DNA from: Pseudomonadota bacterium
GTDB lineage: Bacteria; Desulfobacterota; BSN033; WVXP01; G020346125
Direction: 5' to 3'
NCBI GenBank assembly: GCA_030672465.1
Contig: DAOVGJ010000110.1
Coordinates: 1-6,750, forward strand
Length of the DNA: 6,750 nt
The notes under the pieces are model-generated. The model saw only the letters and a list, made by a program, of their open reading frames with translations. It was not told the DNA's origin and ran no database searches. Positions 1 to 6,023 of this stretch are shown here, piece by piece. The translations under genes and the position numbers were made by a program. How positions within the stretch are numbered: position 1 is the first letter of the stretch; each line of letters starts with the position of its first letter.

Positions 1-42
1 CCTTTACCGTACTCATGGGCTATACTAGAAAGTGGATGGGAG

Positions 43-648
43 ATGGAAATCGAAAGGGTCTACTATAACGAAAAATATCTGCCGAAAGTGGAAAAGGGAA
101 ATCCATGGATCCATCGTGGGGAGTTGATGGGGCCCTTTGACCATATCGAACCGGGTTCGCTGGTGGAGGTTTTCACATCGAAGGGGGATTTTGTGGGAAG
201 GGGCTATATTAACCCCAATTTGGCCATCGCCGTTCGGTTGTTCACCCGCTGGCCGGATGAGGAAATCGGGAAGGACTTTTTCAGGAAGAGGATAGAGCAG
301 GCGAATAAGCTGAGGATGCGAATCTATTCGCAACTGAGCTCCTACCGAGTCGTTTACGGGGAATCCGATGGGCTTCCCGGCTTAGTCATCGATTGCTACG
401 GAGATGTCTTGGTTCTCTCCTTTACTACCGTGGGCATGGAACGGTGGAGGCCTGTCATCATCGAACTGGCGTCAGAGATATTTGTGCCAAGGGCCATCGT
501 GCTGCGAAACGATACAAGGCTTCGGGTCAAAGAGGGGTTGCCTCTGGAAAAGGGGAATTTGACTAGACCCTGTGGATTTGTTAAAAACAAGTTATTAGAA
601 AGGGCCCAAGGTTTCTATCCTCTCATTCCCCCCGAGCAGGAGCTCTAA
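43..648 (+). pseudogene. Truncated RlmI-type class I rRNA methyltransferase (PUA-like domain and linker only)
   Basis: The 201-residue product matches the N-terminal half of the RlmI/RlmL-type 23S rRNA m5C methyltransferase family. Residues 1-75 look like the PUA-like RNA-binding domain, with the NPWIHRGE segment at 20-27. Residues 101-121 carry the family's YGESDGLPGLVID.YGD block, and the RND...R..EGL segment follows at 155-165. Known members are about 390-400 residues and continue into a Rossmann fold that binds SAM and holds the catalytic cysteine; that half is absent, so catalysis is not expected. The tail from about residue 171 is unlike the family, although RAQGFYPL faintly echoes the usual GQKTGFYLD motif, as if a deletion had removed the rest. 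The reading frame is open to the left edge, but the ATG at 43 fits the family's N-terminus. It could be a decaying gene or a stand-alone RNA-binding fragment; I favour decay. The family is fairly secure, the status less so. Confidence 0.7.
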
Positions 649-650
649 CA

Positions 651-658
651 AGGGGAGG
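651..658 (+). promoter_or_regulatory. Strong ribosome binding site for the TTG-started zinc-ribbon gene
   Basis: AGGGGAGG lies two bases after the stop codon of the truncated methyltransferase and six bases before the TTG at 665. This near-ideal Shine-Dalgarno match and spacing is what decides the TTG start. It also shows that the small downstream gene is translated independently, although it is probably co-transcribed. Confidence 0.7.
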
Positions 659-664
659 ACATTC

Positions 665-940
665 TTGATTCGATTTCTTGGTTTTTTTATCGCCATCGCT
701 CTGGCATTTTGGGTCTATTATGACGCCAAAAGAAGGGGTAAATCTCCGGGCAAGGCGTTGGCCTGGGCAGCGGGGGTTCTGTTCTTGTGGATCGTCTTTT
801 TGCCCCTCTGGTTATTTACCCGACCCAAACAGTTGGTCGGGGAAGGGGGTTTTGAGCACATGGCGGTTTGTCCGAGCTGTGGCGGGTATATCGATCGTGA
901 GGCCTCTTTTTGCCCCCATTGCGGCCATTGCTTTTCATGA
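665..940 (+). CDS. Small membrane protein with two TM helices and a C-terminal zinc ribbon
   Basis: The 91-residue protein has a hydrophobic helix at about 3-18, a basic loop (DAKRRGKSPGK, 20-30), and a second hydrophobic segment at about 31-52. A short linker leads to a zinc-ribbon with two CxxC pairs: CPSC at 69-72 and CPHC at 83-86. It resembles the many small bacterial zinc-ribbon membrane proteins of unknown function. The ribbon most likely sits on the cytoplasmic side, with a structural zinc. The start is TTG because it is preceded by AGGGGAGG at the right spacing; no earlier start is compatible. The 16-base gap to the upstream methyltransferase remnant suggests one transcript. The architecture is clear but no specific role can be assigned. 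Confidence 0.8.
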   Translation: MIRFLGFFIAIALAFWVYYDAKRRGKSPGKALAWAAGVLFLWIVFLPLWLFTRPKQLVGEGGFEHMAVCPSCGGYIDREASFCPHCGHCFS

Positions 941-944
941 GGGC

Positions 945-987
945 GAAGGCAAAGCCTTATTGTTCCTCTTTTAGATGGCTTGCCTTC
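945..987. terminator. Possible hairpin between convergent genes
   Basis: GAAGGCAAAGCC (945-956) can pair with GGCTTGCCTTC (977-987), leaving one bulged base and a 20-base loop. It begins five bases after the stop of the zinc-ribbon gene and lies downstream of the convergent helicase gene, the right place for a shared terminator. No clear T-run follows on either strand, so this is tentative. Confidence 0.3.
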
Positions 988-1129
988 CCTTCCTTACTGA
1001 CCTTCGTCCAGCATGGACAACGGTGTTCTCCATTTTCCGGCTTGTAACAGTCCTGTACCGAAGGCGTTCTATTGATTTGCGTTTCTATACGTAGGATAAC
1101 CAGAGTTGAGCCCGCCCTATTTTCCTCCT
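988..1129. other. Convergent intergenic region, no gene supported
   Basis: This stretch lies between the zinc-ribbon gene and the end of the helicase gene. A minus-strand open frame crosses it (957-1190), with a few Cys and His codons. It overlaps the 3' end of the helicase gene in another frame, has no convincing start signal, and resembles no family I know. I see no RNA gene here. Confidence 0.5.
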
Positions 1130-2359
1130 CTAATCCTTCGCTATAACGAACAATCTGTCCTTTGCCCGAGTGACAGCGGTATAGAGCCACCTCTTATAGA
1201 ATTCAGCATCCCAATACTGAGATCGCTCTTCAAAAAGCAGTACATCATTCCATTCCGATCCTTGGCTTCGATGAACAGAGATCGCATATCCAAAATCGAA
1301 CAGATCAACGGCAGGGTACCCCGTATCATCGAGGATCTGTTTCACCTTTTTAGGTGAGACCTCATCATAGCACCCGTTGTATTCCTTTTTCCCGAAACAA
1401 CAGCTGTGTATCAGGGTTTGGTAGGGCTCTGGCATACTGTCGATGTTAATGACTGCCTCATAGATGTGAGGGGTTACACGTAAGCTGATACTCCCAAGAA
1501 TCCCCAATTGACCATTCATCAGCTTCGTGTGGCGGTTATTCTTCAAGCAGATTATCCGCTCCCCTTCGTATGGTATCTCACCATAATATCCAAGCTTCTT
1601 CCGAATTTGCCTGTTGAGTTGAACTCTGGTCCAGTTCATTCCACACAGGGTAACTATGGTCGGCTGTGAGAAATCAAGGCTCTCGAACAAATCATTGAAA
1701 TCGGAACTCGATTGACGCACCTTATGGACATCCTTGCCAAATGTCCCATATGGAATTTCGCCTCTGGTTCTCACCTCAACGGATAACCTGATGATTGGAC
1801 TGTCCAGTGCCTGCCTGTGGATTTCATTGAGAACCAGGTCGGGACGATTGACAATGCTGAACCTGTCTCCTATCGGTGGCAATTGTCCATGGTCACCCAC
1901 CGCAATGATGGGAATATCGTATGATGTCAGATCCCTCCACAGGTCTGAGCTTACCATGGAGGCCTCATCCAGAATAATCACGCCATAGGGCAATTCTGAG
2001 CGCTTTTTCCACCCTACTATTTTCTGTCGTCCCTTCTCATCCTCTGCTATGATTGGTCTATAAATCATGCCGTGGATGGTGCCTACGTAATCATCTTCAT
2101 ACAGGCCTCCCATCGATTCCAATCTTTCCTTCAACACGGAGGATGCTTTCCCCGTAAAAGCACAGAACCCCACACACATGGTCCGATCGAGATCTCTTAG
2201 CGATATTCTTAAGGCGGTGGCCAAATGGGTCTTCCCAGTACCCGCATAACCGCCGACCGTAATATAATTGCAATACCCGCTATCTTCGTAGTGTTGCAGC
2301 CAACTAATCAGGTCATCATGGACCCGCTCCTGTTCGGGAGATAATACAAAATGACTCAC
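1130..2359 (-). CDS. RecD2/Dda-like superfamily 1 DNA helicase
   Basis: This 409-residue protein is an SF1 (Pif1/RecD group) ATP-dependent helicase, in the size range of phage T4 Dda and much shorter than typical RecD2 of about 700 or more residues. The motifs run in order: Walker A GGYAGTGKTH (36-45), motif Ia CAFTGKAS (67-74), Walker B ILDEASM (129-135), motif III VGDHGQLPPIGD (154-165), motif IV region NEIHRQ (178-183), an SH3-like segment with NGQLGIL (282-288), motif V YAISVHRSQGSEW (358-370), and motif VI YTAVTRAKDRLFVI (393-406). The catalytic Lys and the DE pair are present, so it should be active, unwinding DNA probably 5' to 3' as in its family. The start is GTG at 2359, preceded by GAGGACAGGA ending eight bases upstream. 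It has no nuclease or recombinase neighbour and stands alone on its strand. A phage-like or acquired origin is possible but unproven. The helicase class is secure; the cellular role is open. Confidence 0.9.
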   Translation of the reverse strand: MSHFVLSPEQERVHDDLISWLQHYEDSGYCNYITVGGYAGTGKTHLATALRISLRDLDRTMCVGFCAFTGKASSVLKERLESMGGLYEDDYVGTIHGMIYRPIIAEDEKGRQKIVGWKKRSELPYGVIILDEASMVSSDLWRDLTSYDIPIIAVGDHGQLPPIGDRFSIVNRPDLVLNEIHRQALDSPIIRLSVEVRTRGEIPYGTFGKDVHKVRQSSSDFNDLFESLDFSQPTIVTLCGMNWTRVQLNRQIRKKLGYYGEIPYEGERIICLKNNRHTKLMNGQLGILGSISLRVTPHIYEAVINIDSMPEPYQTLIHSCCFGKKEYNGCYDEVSPKKVKQILDDTGYPAVDLFDFGYAISVHRSQGSEWNDVLLFEERSQYWDAEFYKRWLYTAVTRAKDRLFVIAKD

Positions 2360-2804
2360 AGGGAATATCCTGTCCTCAAACGCTCATTGAATAAACGTAA
2401 TCCCTTTTATTTTACAGCGTATCTAGGAGAAATAGAATGGATGGCTCTTTATGGGTGGCTATCAGATCTGGAAGAATTGAGTGGGTCAGTTGAAGGTTCC
2501 ATTGGAAGCTGGGCTGCTCTGGTGAAACTAATGATTTGAGATTAAAATATAAGATGATCAGAATTGATTCCGGAATCTCTAATTCATGTTGAATAAACAA
2601 GAAAGGCTAGGCCATTAAAGCCCCACCTATTCAAATAAGGACGAATGAGACGGAAGCAGCAAATTTGTGTAAAAAACATCCGGAAATAAGCTGCCTCAAA
2701 AAGTATTGGATGGTGGACGTGTTCCATGCTACTTTAGCATTCAAGCGGCAGACCTAATGGGAAATTAAAGGAATTGGTTATGCCATAGATGTGAAGGGCT
2801 ATTT
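2360..2804. other. A/T-rich divergent intergenic region between helicase and ICMT-like gene
   Basis: The 445 bases separate the minus-strand helicase from the plus-strand methyltransferase and so should hold promoters for both. Short open frames on both strands (about 2351-2539 plus, 2412-2600 minus) show no ribosome binding site and no recognisable family. The region holds one notable palindrome (2561-2585), and a weak TTGGAT/TACTTT pair with 18-base spacing at 2706-2735 that could be a poor promoter for the downstream gene. There is no tRNA, no transposase and no clear terminator. Confidence 0.5.
2561..2585. repeat. Palindrome with operator-like symmetry
   Basis: GATTCCGGAATC (2566-2577) is a perfect 12-bp palindrome. 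It is flanked by GAATT on the left and AATTC on the right, which are also complementary, with three unpaired bases on the right side. It could be a binding site for a dimeric regulator or a small cruciform in the divergent promoter region, or chance in an A/T-rich stretch. Confidence 0.35.
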
Positions 2805-3338
2805 ATGACCAAAAAAGGCCATTCACCAAGAATATTCAAAAAAAGGGATCACACCAACCGGGAAGATCTAGCTCGGGAGCACCCCTACGGAGATTCAGGT
2901 CAGATTATCGCGCTCATTATATTCCTTATGATATGGATATTTGATTCTTTCTTTTTCCGGTTTTCAACGTTCTTAGCGGACTGTTTGTTACTATACATTC
3001 GATTGATTTTAGCAGCTTTGTTCTTCGTAATCGCAGGGTCTTTGGCACGTTCAGGGCTCAGGGTTGTCTTTAAGGAGGTGCGCGATCCTCCGCGAGTCAT
3101 CAACACTGGGGTCTTTTCATATTTACGCCACCCTATATATCTTGCAGCCCTTTTACTCTACTTAGGATTTTTCTTCACAACGCTTTCTCTTATTTCTTTG
3201 GCCTTCTTAGTGGTTATTTTTGTCTTTTATGACTACCTTGCTACATTCGAAGAGAAACAACTTGAACAGAGATTTGGGCAGGAATATCTAAACTACAAAG
3301 AAAAGACCCCAAAATGGTTCCCACGCCTAAGATCATAG
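2805..3338 (+). CDS. Isoprenylcysteine carboxyl methyltransferase (ICMT/PEMT)-family membrane protein
   Basis: The 177-residue protein has a charged N-terminal tail of about 30 residues, hydrophobic segments at roughly 33-55 and 60-80, and a membrane hairpin at about 110-145. The family signature is readable: TGVFSYLRHPIYLA (101-114) with the RHPxY core, then EEKQLEQRFGQEYLNYK (149-165), the Glu and FGxEYxxY region that binds SAM and lipid substrate in ICMT/PEMT enzymes. Bacterial members methylate lipids or small molecules, and most have unknown substrates; protein prenylation is not implied. The ATG is preceded by GAAGGG six bases upstream. It stands alone, flanked by long A/T-rich non-coding stretches. 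Its codons (many TTA, ATA, CTT, TTT) look more A/T-rich than those of the genes on either side, which may indicate separate acquisition. Family assignment is strong, substrate unknown. Confidence 0.88.
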   Translation: MTKKGHSPRIFKKRDHTNREDLAREHPYGDSGQIIALIIFLMIWIFDSFFFRFSTFLADCLLLYIRLILAALFFVIAGSLARSGLRVVFKEVRDPPRVINTGVFSYLRHPIYLAALLLYLGFFFTTLSLISLAFLVVIFVFYDYLATFEEKQLEQRFGQEYLNYKEKTPKWFPRLRS

Positions 3339-3374
3339 TCCACGCGTGAATTTGATTGGTCTTTCTATAGGAAT

Positions 3375-3399
3375 GCCGTTAATGGTCCGAAATAACGGC
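3375..3399 (+). terminator. Hairpin downstream of the ICMT-like gene
   Basis: GCCGTTA (3375-3381) and TAACGGC (3393-3399) form a perfect 7-bp stem with an 11-base loop, starting 37 bases after the stop codon. The position fits a terminator, but no T-run follows, so it may instead be a Rho-dependent end or simply a stem. Confidence 0.3.
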
Positions 3400-3449
3400 C
3401 TAAGAAGCCGACAATTTGATACCCCGAGGATAAATAGTACTAACTGAAG

Positions 3450-3745
3450 TTTGCAGATTCGCCGAGTCCCGAGGCATACCATATAGAAACACAAATCCTG
3501 GCTGAATCTAACTAGCCCGGAACCTGGTAAGATCCTGAATTCTTGAGGGGGAAAGATCCCGCAAATATTCTAGATTCCACAAAGCATAAGAAAAGTTATC
3601 CCCTAAGATCATAAGATCCCACTCCGAGTGGGAAATCTACTGGAGTTTAGGAAACCCTTCGAGGGCCTTTGATTGATACCCCGTTGTTTTTATGGTAAAG
3701 AGAACAGATGCCCCAATTTATTTTTTGGTTCGGCGAATCTGAAAA
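3450..3745. repeat. Candidate small element bounded by 16-bp inverted repeats
   Basis: TTTGCAGATTCGCCGA at 3450-3465 matches the reverse complement of 3730-3745 (TTTTCAGATTCGCCGA) at 15 of 16 positions, 12 of them contiguous. The enclosed 296 bases have no gene but do have hairpins, as expected of a MITE-like non-autonomous element. TGAA occurs close outside both ends but is not immediately adjacent on either side, so a target-site duplication is not shown. It is seen once here; element status is inference. Confidence 0.35.
3617..3633. repeat. Short tight hairpin
   Basis: TCCCACT and AGTGGGA form a perfect 7-bp stem around a CCG loop. It lies inside the candidate inverted-repeat element and is followed by AAATCTAC rather than a T-run, so a terminator role is not supported. 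Confidence 0.4.
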
Positions 3746-3790
3746 TTGAAAGAGAGGGAAAGGGGACCGTATCGAAGGGTATCCTGGGTG

Positions 3791-5182
3791 ATGAAGAATT
3801 ATGGCCAAAACAAGCTCAATATCCATGGGTTCATCGGCCTCGGCATCTTGATCCTTGCAGAGATTATGATGTTCAGAAGGGTTGAGCCCTTCCTTTCCTG
3901 GTTCTATTGTTTCGCCTGGTGGTCGTATATCCTCATCTGCGACAGCATCATCTATAAAATTGAGGGAAATTCACTCCTGATGAGCCGGACCAAGGAGTTT
4001 TTCCTCCTGATTCCCTGGTCCATCGCCGTATGGCTTTTCTTCGAGCTGGTAAACCTCTCTCTGAAGAACTGGTATTACATCAATATACCCAGAAACACGG
4101 CCTTGAGGTGGATTGGCTATATGGTCGCCTACTCCACGGTTCTCCCCGGTCTTTTCGAGACCACGGAGCTGCTCGGTAGTATTGGCCTCTATCGGGGTTT
4201 TTCGGTTCCTACGATTCCCCAGGGCCGAAAGTGGTACATCCCCTTCTGGATCGTGGGTGGAGCATTCCTCATCCTCTCCATCATCGTCCCCAGATATTGC
4301 TTTCCCCTCATCTGGGGATCTTTTATCTTTTTCTTGGAACCCATCAACCACCGCTTTGGGGCGAAATCGCTGATGCGTGACTGGGAGCGGGGGGATCCGA
4401 GGAAGTTTCTGCTTCTTCTCACGGCCGGATTGGCATGCGGTCTTCTGTGGGAGTTCTGGAACTTCTGGGCTCGGTCCAAGTGGGTATATACCGTCCCCTT
4501 CTTCGATGAAGTAAAGGGATTTGAGATGCCCCCGCTGGGATTCTTGGGGTTTCCTCCCTTTGCCGTTGAGTGTTACGTCCTCTATAACTTCATCTCGCTC
4601 TTCCGGCATAAAAGGGGCTGGGAACGGGACCAGTACAGCCTCAACCCGGGAAAAAGGACGAAACCCCTCGCCATTGCCCTGGCCGTTGTCGGACTATCCT
4701 GCTTCTTCCCCCTGATCTTTCATTCCATTGATACCCGGACAATCAACTCCTATATCCCCAGGGTTTCCGATCTGAACCTGATTGAACCCCAATACCGAGA
4801 CAAACTTGCGGAAATGGATCTCCACACGGTGAATGAGCTCTTTCATAGGATAAAGGAACCCGAGGGGCGTAAGGAATTGGGTGAAAAACTGGGAATCTCC
4901 GGCGACCAAATCTCCGATTGGGTCAAGTGGTCTCATCTGATTCGGCTGAAGGGCTTGGGCGTCGAAAATTTCCTCCTGCTGAATAAGGTCGGCATAGATG
5001 ACGTCCAGACACTGGCCCGGCAGGAACCCTCCAGCCTCTATGAGAAACTCGTTCGGATAAATAGAGACTATCGCATCACGTCCCAGCCCATTGATATGGC
5101 CAAAGTTAAGGTTTGGATCAGGGCGGCGAGGAAAACAGAAGAAAAAGGGGACAGGCTACTTTTTGATAGAAAAATTAAATGA
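3791..5182 (+). CDS. Polytopic membrane protein with internal duplication and C-terminal DUF4332-like domain
   Basis: The 463-residue protein has about eight or nine hydrophobic segments in residues 12-312 and a soluble C-terminal part. Two units of about 105 residues (about 33-137 and 167-277) look homologous. WWSYILICDSI...SLL (43-63) aligns with WGSFIFFLEPI...SLM (175-195), FFELVN (83-88) with LWEFWN (219-224), and NWYY (93-96) with KWVY (230-233). A glutamate follows in the last helix of each unit (123 and 260). Residues about 322-447 match the DUF4332 pattern of paired helix-hairpin-helix units (LIRLKGLGVENFLLLNKVGI at 383-402). The ATG at 3791 follows GAAGGG at a long 11-base spacing; GTG 3788 or TTG 3746 are in-frame alternatives. 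The last codons lie inside an inverted repeat, giving the tail KGDRLLFDRKIK. The substrate or partner is unknown; a membrane enzyme or scaffold with a nucleic-acid- or protein-binding tail is possible. The gene is certain, its function is not. Confidence 0.85.
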   Translation: MKNYGQNKLNIHGFIGLGILILAEIMMFRRVEPFLSWFYCFAWWSYILICDSIIYKIEGNSLLMSRTKEFFLLIPWSIAVWLFFELVNLSLKNWYYINIPRNTALRWIGYMVAYSTVLPGLFETTELLGSIGLYRGFSVPTIPQGRKWYIPFWIVGGAFLILSIIVPRYCFPLIWGSFIFFLEPINHRFGAKSLMRDWERGDPRKFLLLLTAGLACGLLWEFWNFWARSKWVYTVPFFDEVKGFEMPPLGFLGFPPFAVECYVLYNFISLFRHKRGWERDQYSLNPGKRTKPLAIALAVVGLSCFFPLIFHSIDTRTINSYIPRVSDLNLIEPQYRDKLAEMDLHTVNELFHRIKEPEGRKELGEKLGISGDQISDWVKWSHLIRLKGLGVENFLLLNKVGIDDVQTLARQEPSSLYEKLVRINRDYRITSQPIDMAKVKVWIRAARKTEEKGDRLLFDRKIK

Positions 5183-5226
5183 TGCTGGGCGGACAAGAAC
5201 TGGGAAAAGTAGCCTGTCCCCTTTTT
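5142..5226. repeat. Perfect 22-bp inverted repeat (REP/MITE-like palindrome) between convergent genes
   Basis: The arms at 5142-5163 and 5205-5226 are exact reverse complements over 22 bases, each built on the core GGGGACAGGCTACTTTT, with a 41-base loop. The left arm is inside the 3' end of the membrane-protein gene and the stop codon is in the loop. The right arm ends two bases before the stop of the convergent permease gene. Read on either strand, the structure ends in CCCCTTTTT, so it could act as a bidirectional terminator. From memory, GGGGACAGG-type palindromes are widely interspersed in deltaproteobacterial and related genomes, often beside REP-associated (Y1) transposases. No transposase is present here. 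Confidence 0.85.
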
Positions 5227-5228
5227 GC

Positions 5229-6023
5229 TCACTCCGATAATTTGATCAGGATCCCCGTCCTTTTGGCATTCCGGATGACTAGACCCAAACCAATCCATGC
5301 CAGACCGAGGTAGAGCAGGCTGTATCCATATCCCTTAACCAGAAACCCGCTGAGATCGCTGTGGAAGCCGTAGAAGGAGCGAAAATACTCCAGGAAATAG
5401 GTTAGGGGAATGAGCTTTGCCACTGCCATGACAGGCGCCGGAAGCATGGAGATGGGATAGTAGATCCCGCAGATCAACAACATCAAGCTCACCAGGGACC
5501 ATGCAGCAACCTCAGCCTTGTGTCCGAAGACTAAAACCAAGATGCAGACGGTAATTCCCACCAGGGCCGATGTGAGGAAAAGGCCCACGAGGAATAGACC
5601 GAGGGCCTCTATTCCCGGTTTGAGGAAATCGAAATGAAAGGCACGGGAGCTGAATAAAGCCAGCAGGATAAAGATGAGGACGCTCCGGAAAATCCCGATC
5701 AACCACGATCCCAGGATGAGATGAACCGAATTGACGGGGGCTATGAACTCATGCTTAATGCACTTACCCCAGACATCATAGAGCAGGACATAGGCGATAT
5801 CGATCTGGCAAACGTGAACAACGCTCATGGAGATGACCCCAATCAAAATGAAGGCCATCATATCGGGACCCAGTTGCAAATACTTGGCTAAGAGGCCCAC
5901 GGAAAGAAGACCGACAGTGGGCCAAAAGACGATCTCGAACAGGCTGAAGACATTGCTCCTGGTGATGATTAAATTCTTAAATACAAAGGCCAGGATCTTC
6001 GTCCATTCACTTCGCAAACTCAA
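5229..6023 (-). CDS. ABC-2 type transporter permease
   Basis: The 264-residue protein has the usual six-segment ABC-2 permease layout: a short cytoplasmic N-terminus (MSLRSEWTKILAFVFKN), then hydrophobic segments at about 30-48, 55-75, 103-124, 139-166, 171-195 and 233-250. The stretch CGIYYPISMLPAPVMAVAKL followed by IPLTYFLEYFRSFYGF (185-220) is the characteristic ABC-2 motif before the last helix. Such permeases pair as dimers with a cytoplasmic ATPase to export drugs, lipids or polysaccharides, and the substrate cannot be read from sequence. The TTG start at 6023 overlaps the upstream ATPase gene by 17 bases. It is supported by GAGGAA seven bases before it and by the typical N-terminal sequence; an ATG nearby (6006) is out of frame. 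Overlap implies translational coupling. The gene ends two bases from a long inverted repeat that could terminate its transcript. Confidence 0.9.
   Translation of the reverse strand: MSLRSEWTKILAFVFKNLIITRSNVFSLFEIVFWPTVGLLSVGLLAKYLQLGPDMMAFILIGVISMSVVHVCQIDIAYVLLYDVWGKCIKHEFIAPVNSVHLILGSWLIGIFRSVLIFILLALFSSRAFHFDFLKPGIEALGLFLVGLFLTSALVGITVCILVLVFGHKAEVAAWSLVSLMLLICGIYYPISMLPAPVMAVAKLIPLTYFLEYFRSFYGFHSDLSGFLVKGYGYSLLYLGLAWIGLGLVIRNAKRTGILIKLSE

Larger units (their letters stand above)
3339..3790. other. Intergenic region with hairpins and a candidate inverted-repeat element
   Basis: There is no supportable gene in this stretch. It contains a hairpin just after the ICMT-like gene (3375-3399), a pair of matching inverted repeats (3450-3465 and 3730-3745), a short tight hairpin (3617-3633), and four copies of AAGATC, three of them extended to AAGATCC (3529, 3553, 3605, 3613). 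A weak promoter-like pair, TTGATT at 3669 and TATGGT at 3691 with a 16-base spacer, could drive the downstream membrane-protein gene. Confidence 0.5.

Noticed and set aside
957..1190. Minus-strand open frame with a Cys/His-containing C-terminal part
   Set aside because: It overlaps the end of the helicase gene in another frame, has no convincing start signal, and resembles no known family.
2351..2600. Short open frames on both strands in the divergent intergenic region
   Set aside because: They have no ribosome binding sites and no recognisable motifs, and they overlap each other; an A/T-rich non-coding origin is more likely.
2656..2694. GCAGC/GCTGC stem upstream of the ICMT-like gene as a regulatory RNA
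   Set aside because: Only five contiguous pairs with a long loop, and no T-run or conserved riboswitch-like core.
2667..2745. Possible transposase or integrase remnant (short frames such as WMVDVFHATLAFKRQT)
   Set aside because: Frames are interrupted by stops and no signature of a transposase family is readable.
3529..3620. Repeated AAGATC(CC) motifs as a short repeat array
   Set aside because: The four copies are irregularly spaced and short; there is no CRISPR-like repeat and spacer structure.
3746..3790. TTG at 3746 as the start of the membrane protein
   Set aside because: It adds 15 very basic residues with no well-placed ribosome binding site; the ATG at 3791 gives a normal membrane-protein N-terminus. 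It is not fully excluded.
3673..3885. 70-codon plus-strand open frame upstream of the membrane protein
   Set aside because: It overlaps the membrane protein's start in another frame and has no family features or good translation signal.
3971..4609. 212-codon minus-strand open frame
   Set aside because: It lies wholly antisense to the well-supported membrane protein, and its composition is that of a shadow frame.
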